From an uncultured Ruminococcus sp. (GTDB lineage: Bacteria > Bacillota > Clostridia > Oscillospirales > Ruminococcaceae): a stretch of DNA of 64,000 nucleotides. This document shows, in pieces, positions 14,378 to 23,362 of the stretch; positions within the stretch are counted from its first letter, which is position 1; each line of letters opens with the position of its first letter. Location of the stretch: NCBI RefSeq assembly GCF_937915125.1, contig NZ_CALDMP010000021.1, positions 1 to 64,000 of the forward strand, read 5' to 3'. The notes beneath the pieces are model-generated. The model was not told where the DNA came from, did no database searches, and saw only the letters and a program-made list of their open reading frames with translations. The translations under genes were made by a program, and so were the position numbers.

Positions 14378-15832
14378 TTATTTTATCATTGTCAGAAATT
14401 TTGAATAGAGTTGATCCGGAAACTGTTCCTGCTCATAGGTCTGCATTTGTTCGGATGCTGCAATGCAGTTCCGGGCATCCTCCGGGGATGCAATGGCACC
14501 CATAGCAAGCAGCTGAATGGCAGCATTGCCGTAGACTGTGGCTTCAATGGGCCCTGCGATCACCGGACGCTGGCAGAAATCTGCCGTCAATTGACAAAGC
14601 AGGCGATCTTTTGTACCGCCTCCCACCAGATGGATCACCGGGTAGTGTTCGCCGGTGCATTCTTCCAGTTCATCCAGTGCCTTGCGGTATTTCATGGCAA
14701 GGCTTTCGTAGATGCAGCGGAATACGGCTCCCGGTGTTTCCGGGACAGGCTGACCGGTTTTCCGGCAGTAGTCCTGCACTCGTACGGGAATATCACCCGG
14801 CGGTGTAAATACCGGATCGTCCGGATCGACAAAACAAGCCGAACCGTGAGCTTCCACAGCCATTTTTTCAATGTCTGCAAAGCTGTAATTCTGTCCTTGT
14901 CGTGCATATTCCCGGCGTGCCTCCTGGATCATCCACAAACCGATGATATTTTTCAGAAATGTCACTTTTTTGCCGTAGCCCACTTCGTTGGACAGTCCCA
15001 GTGCTGCCGCCTGTTCCGTCAGAATTGGCGTATCGCATTCCGTACCAAAGAGCGACCATGTGCCGCAGCTCAGAAAAATATGTTTGTCTGTCTTAGCCGG
15101 TGCGGCAAAGGCAGCGCATTGGGTATCGTGACCGCAGACGGCTGTCACCGGAATGGGCGGCAATCCCAGACGGTTCTGGATTTCTTCCGAGAGAACGCAC
15201 TTGCTGCTGCCGCTTTCAGCGATATCCGGCAGAAGCGTCACAGGGATGTGCAGCTGTTCCAGCAATGCGGTATCCCATGTGCCTGTCTGTGCAGAAAGCA
15301 TCTGGGTGGTGCTGGCGATGGAACGCTCTGCGGAGATCGTTCCTGTCAGCAGATAGGCAAACAGATCCGGCATAGGCAGCAGCTTTTCACATCCGTCAAA
15401 GCCCTCAATATCCCGCTGGCTCATGAGCTGAAAAAGGGTGTTGATGTCCATGATCTGGGTGCCAGTGCGGCGGTAGAGTTCTTCCGGCGGCAGTTCCTGC
15501 GTCAGCTTTGCAGCATAACCGCAGCTCCGGCTGTCACGGTAGTGCCGGGGATTGTCTATGAGGTTACCATCTTTATTCAATAGCCCATAGTCCACGCCCC
15601 AGGTGTCGATGCCGATGCTTTCATAGGGTGCGATCTGGTACGCTTTCTGAAGGCCTGTTTCCAGTTCTTGCATCAGCTGCGGTACATTCCAGTACAGCAT
15701 TCCGTCTTTGGAAATCGGCTCATTGACAAAGCGGTGAACTTCCTGAAGCTGTATGGTTTTGCCATCATAGGCTGCCAGCATGGCACGACCGGAAGAAGCA
15801 CCGAAGTCCAATGCCAGTACATAATGTTTCAT
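14378..15832 (-). CDS. FGGY kinase of the rhamnulokinase type, probably L-fuculokinase
   Basis: This sugar kinase of about 484 residues is of the RhaB branch of FGGY kinases. The phosphate-1 motif is LDFGASSGRAML, GIDTWGVDYGLL and HYRDSRS are RhaB hallmarks, and GHDTQCAAFAAP plus the adenosine motif LVGGGTKD complete the ATP site. Because it sits between fuculose-1-phosphate aldolase, FucU and FucI, I infer that it phosphorylates L-fuculose at C1 rather than L-rhamnulose. Start: ATG 15832, which overlaps the FucU stop in TGATG, so translation is coupled. Upstream in-frame codons overlap fucU and are ignored. Confidence 0.88.
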   Translation of the reverse strand: MKHYVLALDFGASSGRAMLAAYDGKTIQLQEVHRFVNEPISKDGMLYWNVPQLMQELETGLQKAYQIAPYESIGIDTWGVDYGLLNKDGNLIDNPRHYRDSRSCGYAAKLTQELPPEELYRRTGTQIMDINTLFQLMSQRDIEGFDGCEKLLPMPDLFAYLLTGTISAERSIASTTQMLSAQTGTWDTALLEQLHIPVTLLPDIAESGSSKCVLSEEIQNRLGLPPIPVTAVCGHDTQCAAFAAPAKTDKHIFLSCGTWSLFGTECDTPILTEQAAALGLSNEVGYGKKVTFLKNIIGLWMIQEARREYARQGQNYSFADIEKMAVEAHGSACFVDPDDPVFTPPGDIPVRVQDYCRKTGQPVPETPGAVFRCIYESLAMKYRKALDELEECTGEHYPVIHLVGGGTKDRLLCQLTADFCQRPVIAGPIEATVYGNAAIQLLAMGAIASPEDARNCIAASEQMQTYEQEQFPDQLYSKFLTMIK

Positions 15833-16272
15833 CAGGCTTCCTCCGGTATCACGACGCCCTTTTTCAGAAGAATATTGGCATAAATTGCGGTTTCTCCTGT
15901 GGCAATGACTGCATAAGCATTCCGGGCGCGCTCGTAGAATGCGAAACGTTCGATGTATTCGATCTTGCATCGTTCCGGTTCTTCAGCGGAAATGATATCC
16001 TTGTAGGTGTCCCAGATGGTAGGCACCACTGGGTCACCGGGAACGACTTCCATGAGTCCCACGGGCTTTTCGGTGTAGGCATCCAGCGGGAAAAACTGCA
16101 TGACAGCGCGCAGGATTTCCGGTACGCCGTGACCGTCCAGACGCACCAGCCGTTTTGCAATGGCTGCGCCGGGGAAGTTGCCGTCTGCAATAACGATCTC
16201 ATCACCATGCCCCATTTCCATGAGGATCTTCAGCAGATCCGGCGTGAGAATGGCAGGAATATGTTTCAGCAT
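15832..16272 (-). CDS. fucU: L-fucose mutarotase (RbsD/FucU family)
   Basis: This 146-residue protein interconverts the anomers of L-fucose. The family signatures are MGHGDEIVIADGNFPG near the N-terminus (catalytic His in GHGDE) and the C-terminal GETAIYANILLKKG. The length is standard. Stop and start codons overlap the kinase gene. The spacing from the aldolase gene is 14 nt, with AGGAGG in between. Confidence 0.93.
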   Translation of the reverse strand: MLKHIPAILTPDLLKILMEMGHGDEIVIADGNFPGAAIAKRLVRLDGHGVPEILRAVMQFFPLDAYTEKPVGLMEVVPGDPVVPTIWDTYKDIISAEEPERCKIEYIERFAFYERARNAYAVIATGETAIYANILLKKGVVIPEEA

Positions 16273-16286
16273 GAAAGATCCTCCTG

Positions 16287-16982
16287 TCAGTTTTGACCGT
16301 TGGGGTATTTTTTATAACCCGGATGCTTGCCGGTGACGCCGTATTGTGCACGCATATTGCACAGGCGGTCGATATTTTCCCTGGAAATCTCCTGGGCACC
16401 GCCCAGGAGGTGTGCGTTCAGAGAAATCTTTGCAAACAGTTCCAGGGTTTCCATGCGGTAGTAAGCCGTGATCAGATCTGCGCCCACAGTCAGTGCACCG
16501 TGATTTTGGAGTAACATGACATCGTGTTCCTGCAAATACGGCTTGATTGCCTCGGGTACTTCGTCTGTGGAAGGTGTGCCGTAGGGCGTCACCGGTACAG
16601 AACCGATGGCAATGACGGATTCGATCATGGTGTATTCATCCAGCGCCTTGTTAGCCACGGCATATCCGGTGGCAGTCGGCGGATGGGCATGGAGCACTGC
16701 GCCGACATCGGGACGCTCCCGATAGCAGCACAGGTGCATTTTGATTTCCGAAGAGGGACGCAGACCCGATGCACCCTCCAGGACCTCACCCTTGTCGTTG
16801 ATCCTGACCAGCTTGTCCGGGGTAATGAAGCTTTTGCTCATGCCAGTGGGAGTGGCGAAAAAGGTGCTGTCCTCCAGCTTGACAGAAACGTTGCCGTCAT
16901 TTGCGGCGACCCAGCCAAGCTGCCACATTTTATGGCAGATATCACAAAGCTGTTCTTTGATTTCCTGTTCGTTCATATACAA
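16287..16982 (-). CDS. fucA: L-fuculose-1-phosphate aldolase
   Basis: This 231-residue class II (Zn2+) aldolase splits L-fuculose-1-phosphate into dihydroxyacetone phosphate and L-lactaldehyde. The acidic residue in SSEIKMH, the zinc ligands in LHAHPPTATGYA and the third histidine in LLQNHGALTVG are visible. It is the first gene of the operon and follows the promoter at 17057-17085. No lactaldehyde reductase, fucose permease or fucosidase occurs in the window. The related AraD epimerases share this fold; the fuc neighbours decide the call. Confidence 0.93.
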   Translation of the reverse strand: MYMNEQEIKEQLCDICHKMWQLGWVAANDGNVSVKLEDSTFFATPTGMSKSFITPDKLVRINDKGEVLEGASGLRPSSEIKMHLCCYRERPDVGAVLHAHPPTATGYAVANKALDEYTMIESVIAIGSVPVTPYGTPSTDEVPEAIKPYLQEHDVMLLQNHGALTVGADLITAYYRMETLELFAKISLNAHLLGGAQEISRENIDRLCNMRAQYGVTGKHPGYKKYPNGQN

Positions 16983-17056
16983 CCTCCTGGCGTAAGAACC
17001 GGTGAGCCGGTTCTGAGATTTCGGGCATTGCCGCAGCGTTTTGGCATGCCATATTT

Positions 17057-17085
17057 ATTATACAATTTTTTGATGGAATTGTCCA
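17057..17085 (-). promoter_or_regulatory. Sigma-A promoter of the fucose operon
   Basis: TGGACA (17080-17085), 17 bp, TATAAT (17057-17062) on the minus strand. The 442-nt divergent gap 16983-17424 also holds the rpe promoter. A small GTCCC/GGGAC hairpin at 17152-17170 is seen, but no clear operator. Confidence 0.75.
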
Positions 17086-17309
17086 GCTTTTTCAGCAGAA
17101 ATTTACATTTCATCTGATGGAACGGGGAAAGTATGAACTTTCAGACATAAAAGTCCCGAAAAATAGGGACATAACTACTTCAGATGCACAGTTTTACGGA
17201 CAATATCAGCTTTTTTTATCTACCAGGAGATAGAAACAAAGAATGCGCCGGAATCACAGAGAATCGGCTGGAAGTCTGAAAAAAATCCTTTGTTCCGGAA
17301 AAAACGCTA

Positions 17310-17338
17310 TTGACGAAATACCGGATTTATTATATAAT
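17310..17338 (+). promoter_or_regulatory. Sigma-A promoter of rpe
   Basis: TTGACG (17310-17315), 17 bp, TATAAT (17333-17338). Confidence 0.8.
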
Positions 17339-17424
17339 GTTCATAGGAAACGATTTTGCTGAGAAAATGGGACAACGTTTTTACAGGAAAAATTCACTTT
17401 TGACGAGAGGAGCGATACGGCACT

Positions 17425-18108
17425 TTGAAACATGTGCAGATCTCTGCGTCGATTCTGAGCGCAGATGTGGCAAATTTGGCGGCAGTAACTGTCGGTCTGG
17501 AACGCACCGGACTGGATATGCTGCATTTTGATGTTATGGATGGACAATTCGTGCCGAATATTACCTTTGGAATGCCGGTTTTGGCGGCAATTGATCAGTG
17601 CACCAATCTTTTTATGGATGTGCATCTGATGATTAAGGATCCGCTGCGCTATGCAGAACAGTTCGTAAAAGCAGGCGCAGATCTGGTGACATTTCACCTG
17701 GAGAGCGATAGCGACCCGGTACTGACCATTGAAGCCATTCATGAAGCTGGTGCAAAGGCAGGTATTGTCCTGAAACCCGGCACGCCCTGGGAGGAGGCAA
17801 TTCCGTATCTGGAAATGGTGGAAGTCGTTCTGGTCATGACAGTTGAACCGGGCTTCGGCGGACAGTCATTCCTCTGGGATATGGTGAAAAAGGTTGAAGC
17901 ACTGCGGAATTATGCTCGTGTGCACCAGCTGAACTATCAGATCGAGGTGGATGGGGGTATCAACGCCGAGACAGCACCTCATGTACTGCGTGCCGGCGCA
18001 GAAATTCTGGTGATCGGCAGCTATTTGTTCCGCCAGGCAGACCCACGTGCTGCTATGGAGGATATCCGTGCTGAGGCAGATCGGCTGTATAACGAGACAT
18101 ATGCATAG
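17425..18108 (+). CDS. rpe: Ribulose-phosphate 3-epimerase
   Basis: This 227-residue TIM-barrel enzyme of the pentose phosphate pathway interconverts ribulose-5-P and xylulose-5-P. Signatures are SASILSAD at the N-terminus, DVMDGQFVPN, HLMIKDP, VEPGFGGQSF and VDGGIN, which include the metal ligands (His, Asp, His, Asp). The start is TTG at 17425 (MKHVQISASIL); GAGAGGAG lies 12 nt upstream, a little far. The gene begins a long rightward housekeeping stretch. Confidence 0.93.
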   Translation: MKHVQISASILSADVANLAAVTVGLERTGLDMLHFDVMDGQFVPNITFGMPVLAAIDQCTNLFMDVHLMIKDPLRYAEQFVKAGADLVTFHLESDSDPVLTIEAIHEAGAKAGIVLKPGTPWEEAIPYLEMVEVVLVMTVEPGFGGQSFLWDMVKKVEALRNYARVHQLNYQIEVDGGINAETAPHVLRAGAEILVIGSYLFRQADPRAAMEDIRAEADRLYNETYA

Positions 18109-18177
18109 GGATTTTTGCATATTATTTTTGATTCCAATTCACATTTTACCTGTACAAAGGTTTGAGGGGGAACAAAT

Positions 18178-19329
18178 ATGCAGTCCAGAAAACAGCCCAG
18201 GGTGCATAAATATTCCAGAAAGCGCCGGCGCTCTGCAACGGGCCCCGGCAGAACTCTGCTTTCTATCGGGTTTACATTTCTCATTGCTGGTGCAGTGGGC
18301 GTAGTGGGGTACAGCATTGCAAAGCCTATTTTGCAGTATGCCGGCGGTGATACGTCCCAGACGAGTGCGGCGGAGACAACGCTTTCTGCTGTCGATACAA
18401 CGACTTCTGTGACGGAATTTGCCGCTGCCGGAACTACGTCTGCAACGGCGGCAGAAACGTTGGCACAAGCTGTCCAGGGCGGCGAAGGCGTTCGACTTTC
18501 GGCATCTGCGCTAAAAAGCAAGGCAGCATTGACACAGGCATTGGAGCAGGCGAGGGAAGAAATGCCGGAGGGAAAGATTCTGGTCATTCCCTTGAAGCTC
18601 CAGGGCGGCGCTGTCCTGTACGAGACACAGTCCGGACTGGCAAAGCAATGCGGTGCGGCGCAGGGTGCGCTGACGTTGTCGGAAATTGTCGCTGCGGCAG
18701 AGGAACAGGGCTGGACACCGGTGGCGGAGTGCAGTCTGCTGTATGACAATTTATTGCCGGATGCAGATGCACAGGCAGGCTATCTGGTGACAGACGGCAG
18801 CCGCTGGCTGGACAACAAAAAGGAAAACGGCGGTAAGGCTTGGGCAAGTCCTTTCAGCGAAGTGACTTTAGGTTATCTGAAGGAACTGACACAGGAAATT
18901 GCCGGAGCAGGCTTTGCACAGATCTGGTGTACTGACGTGATCTTTCCCCAGTTCCGGCAGTCAGACCTGAACTATATTGGGGAATCGGTACAGAGCGCCG
19001 ACCGGAAGGATGCCCTGGTGCAGCTGGTCAATCAGCTGGCGGATACTGCTGGTACTGTCCCGGTACTGGTGGAAGTGGATGCTGCCGGTGCGGCGGCAGG
19101 AACGGAAGAAGTATTTGACCCGGATGCTCTGGAGGTTTCCGGGGTTGTGCTGGATCTGGGGACAGATGTACAGCAGGGAGAGGATGTTCTGCAAAAGGTA
19201 ACCCGGGCTGCACAGGAGATGTCTCTGTGGATTACTGCAGAAGCGGTGGGGGTTTCCGGGGAAATGGAACAGCTGGTTTCGGATTTTTCCCTTTCCGGGT
19301 GTGTACTTTATGCAGAAATGACTGAATAA
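18178..19329 (+). CDS. Membrane-anchored putative glycoside hydrolase (DUF4015-like)
   Basis: This 383-residue protein has a very basic N-terminus (many Arg/Lys), a single membrane helix (about 28-50), a Thr/Ser/Ala-rich stretch (about 55-100) and an extracellular domain. The domain resembles the DUF4015 putative glycosyl-hydrolase TIM barrel: WLDNKKENGGKAWASPF matches the 'W.D..G..W.NP' region, and IWCTDVIFPQF matches the 'IQ.DYIRFP' region. Key acidic residues are partly changed (for example CTDV), so the enzymatic role is uncertain. It lies 69 nt after rpe and 19 nt before hprK, so it may be cotranscribed. AGGGGG precedes the ATG. Confidence 0.55.
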   Translation: MQSRKQPRVHKYSRKRRRSATGPGRTLLSIGFTFLIAGAVGVVGYSIAKPILQYAGGDTSQTSAAETTLSAVDTTTSVTEFAAAGTTSATAAETLAQAVQGGEGVRLSASALKSKAALTQALEQAREEMPEGKILVIPLKLQGGAVLYETQSGLAKQCGAAQGALTLSEIVAAAEEQGWTPVAECSLLYDNLLPDADAQAGYLVTDGSRWLDNKKENGGKAWASPFSEVTLGYLKELTQEIAGAGFAQIWCTDVIFPQFRQSDLNYIGESVQSADRKDALVQLVNQLADTAGTVPVLVEVDAAGAAAGTEEVFDPDALEVSGVVLDLGTDVQQGEDVLQKVTRAAQEMSLWITAEAVGVSGEMEQLVSDFSLSGCVLYAEMTE

Positions 19330-19348
19330 CAGAAAAGGAGTGATCGGT

Positions 19349-20308
19349 ATGGCCGGAAAATTTACGGTATCATTAGCCGAGATTATTAAGGAATTTCATT
19401 TGGAGACCATTTACATGCCGAAAGACCCGGCAGAGATCCTGATCGATGAGAACGATGTCACTCGTCCGGGATTGCAGCTCATGGGGTTTTATGAGTATTT
19501 CAACCCGGAACGGATGCAGATCATCGGCAAGATGGAGTTTGCATATCTTTCCACCATTGACGAAGAGACCAGAACCCAGCGTCTGGATGCTCTGATGTCC
19601 CGGCACATCCCGGCACTGATCATTGCCCGGGAACTGCCGTATTTCTCAGAAATGCTGGATCTGGCGGAAAAGTACAGCGTGCCGCTGCTGCGGAGCAAGG
19701 AGAGTACTTCCAACTTTATTTCCGGTCTGATCGCATTCCTGAATCTGAATCTGGCGCCAAGAATTACACGGCACGGAGTACTCATTGAGATCTACGGCGA
19801 GGGCGTGTTTATTACCGGTGAAAGCGGCGTAGGTAAGAGCGAAACTGCCATTGAGCTGGTAAAGCGAGGTCACCGCCTGGTGGCAGACGATGCGGTGGAG
19901 ATCCGCAAGGTATCCAATATCAGTTTGGTAGGTAGCTCGCCGGATAATATCCGTCACTTTTTGGAACTGCGTGGTATTGGCATCATCAATGCACGCCGCC
20001 TGTTCGGTATCGGTGCCGTCAAAAATACAGAAAAGATCGAACTGATCGTAGAAATGGAACAGTGGAATCCAGAGAAGATTTATGACCGCATGGGTGTGGA
20101 TACCCAGTTTGCCACCATTCTGGGTGTTAAGGTGCCAATGCTCACCATTCCGGTAAAGCCCGGCAGAAACCTTGCCGTGATCCTGGAAGTTGCAGCCATG
20201 AATAACCGTCAGAAGAAGATGGGATACAATGCCGCTACGGAACTGCTGGATCAGCTGGGACTGGATATGGAGTCCAAGGAAGTCGTTAAGGACTATGACG
20301 CATTTTAA
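19349..20308 (+). CDS. hprK: HPr kinase/phosphorylase
   Basis: This 319-residue bifunctional enzyme phosphorylates and dephosphorylates HPr at Ser46, the switch for carbon catabolite control in Firmicutes. The Walker A motif is GESGVGKSE (about residue 152) and the family signature is LELRGIGIINARRLFG. The N-terminal domain (about 1-130) is also typical. I chose the ATG at 19349 because AAAAGGAG lies 8 nt upstream; an in-frame GTG at 19340 is too close to it. The stop codon coincides with the left end of a palindromic repeat (20307-20483). Confidence 0.95.
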   Translation: MAGKFTVSLAEIIKEFHLETIYMPKDPAEILIDENDVTRPGLQLMGFYEYFNPERMQIIGKMEFAYLSTIDEETRTQRLDALMSRHIPALIIARELPYFSEMLDLAEKYSVPLLRSKESTSNFISGLIAFLNLNLAPRITRHGVLIEIYGEGVFITGESGVGKSETAIELVKRGHRLVADDAVEIRKVSNISLVGSSPDNIRHFLELRGIGIINARRLFGIGAVKNTEKIELIVEMEQWNPEKIYDRMGVDTQFATILGVKVPMLTIPVKPGRNLAVILEVAAMNNRQKKMGYNAATELLDQLGLDMESKEVVKDYDAF

Positions 20309-20483
20309 GGAAACACTGATTGAATCTGGTGCGCAGATTGCGCGGTCAGATTTTTCGTCGGATGAAACAAAAAGCGCAGTGAATACTTTGTGTATTCACG
20401 AGCATTTTTGTGAAATATGACGGAAAATATGCAAGCAAGATGCGTGCCAAGCCGCAAGGCGTGATTGAATCAGTGATTCCTTA
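20307..20483. repeat. Palindromic intergenic element, copy A
   Basis: The ends form an inverted repeat: AAGGAAACACTGATTGAATC at the left pairs with the right end GATTGAATCAGTGATTCCTT with one mismatch. Inside is a 93-bp core (20345-20437) that recurs inverted at 46438-46530 with two differences. The core contains a perfect GTGAATAC/GTATTCAC hairpin, and its flanks pair imperfectly, so the whole element can fold as one long hairpin. It has no coding capacity. It resembles a MITE or a large REP-like element and fills most of the 276-nt hprK-murB gap. Confidence 0.85.
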
Positions 20484-20584
20484 AATTTTAGAGCTCTGAA
20501 CATGCTCTGATTTCATACGATAAACCCAAAGACTCTGTGCCAGCGGACATGCGGCGGGAGTCTATAGGAGTTGGAGACAAAATC

Positions 20585-21505
20585 ATGAATAATTGGCATG
20601 AACTCACTGCGCTTTGCGAGACTTGCGGCTGCAGTGTTCAGTATGCAGAACCGCTCCGGAATCACACGACATTTCGGATCGGCGGCGCCTGCGGTGCGTT
20701 TGTGAACGTAAACAGTACAGAAACGCTGCGCCGGGTGCTCGGTCTCTGCCGTGACCGGAACTATTCCTATACCGTCATGGGAAACGGCAGCAACATTCTG
20801 GCTGCGGACAGCGGCTATGCAGGCGTAGTACTCCATCTGGGAAAGGATTTCTCAGAGATCACCCTGGACGGCACACAGCTGCATTGCCAGGCAGGTGCGA
20901 CTCTGGCAAAGATCGGAAAGTTTGCCCTGGAGGAATCCCTCACCGGTATGGAATGCCTGGCAGGGATTCCGGGGACCATAGGCGGCGCACTGTATATGAA
21001 CGCCGGTGCCTATGGCGGCGAAATGGCAGATGTGGTCGTTTCGGCAGAATATATGCAGCCGGACGGAACGGTTGTTGTCATGTCACGAGAAGAAATGGAG
21101 CTGGGCTACCGGAAGAGCGTTTTCCGGGGCAATGACGGCATTATCGTGGGCGTCACACTGGAACTGCGTCCGGGGAAATACGGCGAGATCAAAGACGAGA
21201 TGGATTCCCTCATGGGACAGCGCCGTGCAAAGCAGCCTCTGGAGCTGCCTAGCGCCGGCAGTACATTTCAGCGTCCGGTGGGAAACTATGCGTCCTTTCT
21301 GATCGATCAGTGCGGTCTGAAGGGTGCCAGCGTGGGGGATGCACAGGTCAGTGTCAAGCACGCCGGATTTGTAGTCAATACCGGAAAAGCCACCTGTCAG
21401 GATGTGCTGGAGCTGTGCGATTTTGTCAAGCAGACTGTGTTGGAGAAGACTGGATATCAGTTGGAATTGGAACCGGTGCTGCTGGGCGACCAGGCGAAAG
21501 GGTGA
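20585..21505 (+). CDS. murB: UDP-N-acetylenolpyruvoylglucosamine reductase
   Basis: This 306-residue FAD- and NADPH-dependent enzyme makes UDP-N-acetylmuramate for peptidoglycan. FAD-binding segments are NHTTFRIGG, GNGSNILAAD and GIPGTIGGALYMNAGAYGGE. YRKSVFRG and PSAGSTFQRP (the latter around the catalytic serine) mark the substrate domain of a type II MurB. Start: ATG 20585 with TTGGAG upstream. The murB-rapZ-whiA order is common in Firmicutes. Confidence 0.95.
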   Translation: MNNWHELTALCETCGCSVQYAEPLRNHTTFRIGGACGAFVNVNSTETLRRVLGLCRDRNYSYTVMGNGSNILAADSGYAGVVLHLGKDFSEITLDGTQLHCQAGATLAKIGKFALEESLTGMECLAGIPGTIGGALYMNAGAYGGEMADVVVSAEYMQPDGTVVVMSREEMELGYRKSVFRGNDGIIVGVTLELRPGKYGEIKDEMDSLMGQRRAKQPLELPSAGSTFQRPVGNYASFLIDQCGLKGASVGDAQVSVKHAGFVVNTGKATCQDVLELCDFVKQTVLEKTGYQLELEPVLLGDQAKG

Positions 21506-21539
21506 AAATCAATTCTGAAATAGAAAGGGATGTGGAAAA

Positions 21540-22427
21540 ATGCAGGAAGATACAAAGATGCATGTGGTGGTAGTGACCGGTATGTCCGGCTCGGGGAAAT
21601 CGGTCGTCATGGATGTTTTAGAGGATATCGGGTATTATTGTATTGACAATCTGCCGCCGCAGCTCATAGGAAAATTTGTGGAGATCTGCCGGGAGTCGGA
21701 GAATCATTTCCGGAAGCTTGCCATTGCGGCCGATCTGCGCTCCGGCGATATGTTCACGGATGCCTATCGTGTGCTGCTGGAACTGGAACGCCAGGCAGAT
21801 CTGGATGTGAAGATTCTCTACATTGAGGCAGAAGATGAGGTCATCATCAAGCGCTATAAGGAGACACGCCGGAAGCATCCCCTGGACGAACGTTTCGGGG
21901 GCTGTCTGCACAATGCCATTGCCTATGAACGGGAACAGCTTCTGCGTGTGAAGGGGCTTGCTGACTACTATCTGGAGACATCCTATTTTTCCGCTTCCCA
22001 GTTGAAAAAACAGATTCGGGAGATTTTTCTGGACAATTCCACAGATTCTCTGTCCATCAAGGTGACTTCTTTTGGATTCAAATACGGTGTTTCTACGGAA
22101 TCCGACCTGGTGTTTGACGTGCGCTGTCTCCCGAATCCCTATTATATCGAGGAACTGCGTGCTCATACCGGTTGTGAAAAGTGCGTGCAGGAATATGTCA
22201 TGTCCTTTGAACAGTCCCAGACGCTTATGGCAAAGATCAAGGATCTGCTGGATTTTCTCATTCCGCTCTATATTCAGGAGGGAAAGAGCCGCCTTGTCAT
22301 TGCCTTCGGTTGTACCGGAGGAAAGCACCGCTCCATTACCTTTACAGAATTGATCGGGGAATATCTGATCTCCAAGGGAATGCACGTTGTAAAGCAGCAT
22401 CGTGATATCGGAAAGGATCGTCCCTGA
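21540..22427 (+). CDS. rapZ: RapZ/YvcJ nucleotide-binding protein
   Basis: This 295-residue P-loop protein has Walker A GMSGSGKS (about residue 14) followed by LEDIGYYCIDNLPP, and the C-terminal domain has GCTGGKHRS, which defines the family. In enteric bacteria RapZ guides RNase E to GlmZ, while in Bacillus YvcJ has a less clear GTP-dependent role, so the exact function here is open. The gene is 34 nt after murB and 14 nt before whiA. This rapZ-whiA pairing is nearly universal in Firmicutes. Confidence 0.93.
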   Translation: MQEDTKMHVVVVTGMSGSGKSVVMDVLEDIGYYCIDNLPPQLIGKFVEICRESENHFRKLAIAADLRSGDMFTDAYRVLLELERQADLDVKILYIEAEDEVIIKRYKETRRKHPLDERFGGCLHNAIAYEREQLLRVKGLADYYLETSYFSASQLKKQIREIFLDNSTDSLSIKVTSFGFKYGVSTESDLVFDVRCLPNPYYIEELRAHTGCEKCVQEYVMSFEQSQTLMAKIKDLLDFLIPLYIQEGKSRLVIAFGCTGGKHRSITFTELIGEYLISKGMHVVKQHRDIGKDRP

Positions 22428-22441
22428 GGAGGGAATCACCC

Positions 22442-23362
22442 ATGTCGTTTTCAAATGATGTCCGGGAGGAAATTGCAAGAAGTATTACCGACCGGGATCG
22501 GCAGTTTGCCTGTCTCTACGGTGTACTGCTCTATTGCCGGACGTTTACGGAAAAACAGATTGTGTTGCAAAGCGAAAGTCCAGTATTTGCACGGCTGATG
22601 CCTACGCTGTTTCATTCTGTGTTCCGGACGGTGCTCCAGCCGGATGTCCGCACAGTCGCACGAGGCGGCGCACAGTCCATGGTCAGCTTCACAATCACGG
22701 AGCCCAGGCAGATCGCCAAGATCTGTGAAACGTATCATATTCACCCGGAAAAACGGGAGATACGGCTTTCCAATCTGGTCAACAATAGTCTCAGTGCCTT
22801 TCTTGCCGGAGTATTTTTTGGCTGCGGCAGTGTGATGGATCCCAATAAGGAATACCATCTGGAATTCAACACGCCATCAGAATTGCTCTGCACAGATCTG
22901 CAAAAGCTTCTGGGCAGCATCGGTGTCAGTGGCGGCCGGATCCTGCGGAAACAGATGTATGTGCTGTACATCAAGGACAGTGAGCACATTGAGGATACGT
23001 TGACCTATATGGGTGCACAGCAGTGCACCATTGAATTGATGAATATCAAGATCCGCAAGGATATGCGCAACAAGGCGAATCGTGTCCGCAACTGCGACGA
23101 AGCCAATATCAATAAAGTGGTCAGCGCTGCCATGCGGCAGACGGAGGATATCCGTTGGATCGTGAAATGCGGTCAGATGGATACCCTTTCTCCGGAACTG
23201 CGGGAGCTGGCGGAGCTGCGCCTGGAAAACCCGGAGCTGAGCCTGAAAGAACTGGGGGAACTGCTGTCTGTTCCCATCGGCAGATCCGGCGTAAACCATC
23301 GTTTTCAGAAAATAGCCGCCATTGCAGAGGAGTTGAGAAGCCGTGCCGTCCATACCAAATGA
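22442..23362 (+). CDS. whiA: WhiA-family DNA-binding protein
   Basis: This 306-residue protein has an N-terminal pair of LAGLIDADG-like folds without nuclease residues (about 1-200) and a C-terminal helix-turn-helix (about 225-295). The linker MRNKANRVRNCDEANINK is diagnostic. In Gram-positive bacteria WhiA affects cell division and chromosome segregation. Start: ATG 22442 preceded by GAGGAGG. Its last 20 nt overlap the dnaE start. Confidence 0.93.
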   Translation: MSFSNDVREEIARSITDRDRQFACLYGVLLYCRTFTEKQIVLQSESPVFARLMPTLFHSVFRTVLQPDVRTVARGGAQSMVSFTITEPRQIAKICETYHIHPEKREIRLSNLVNNSLSAFLAGVFFGCGSVMDPNKEYHLEFNTPSELLCTDLQKLLGSIGVSGGRILRKQMYVLYIKDSEHIEDTLTYMGAQQCTIELMNIKIRKDMRNKANRVRNCDEANINKVVSAAMRQTEDIRWIVKCGQMDTLSPELRELAELRLENPELSLKELGELLSVPIGRSGVNHRFQKIAAIAEELRSRAVHTK

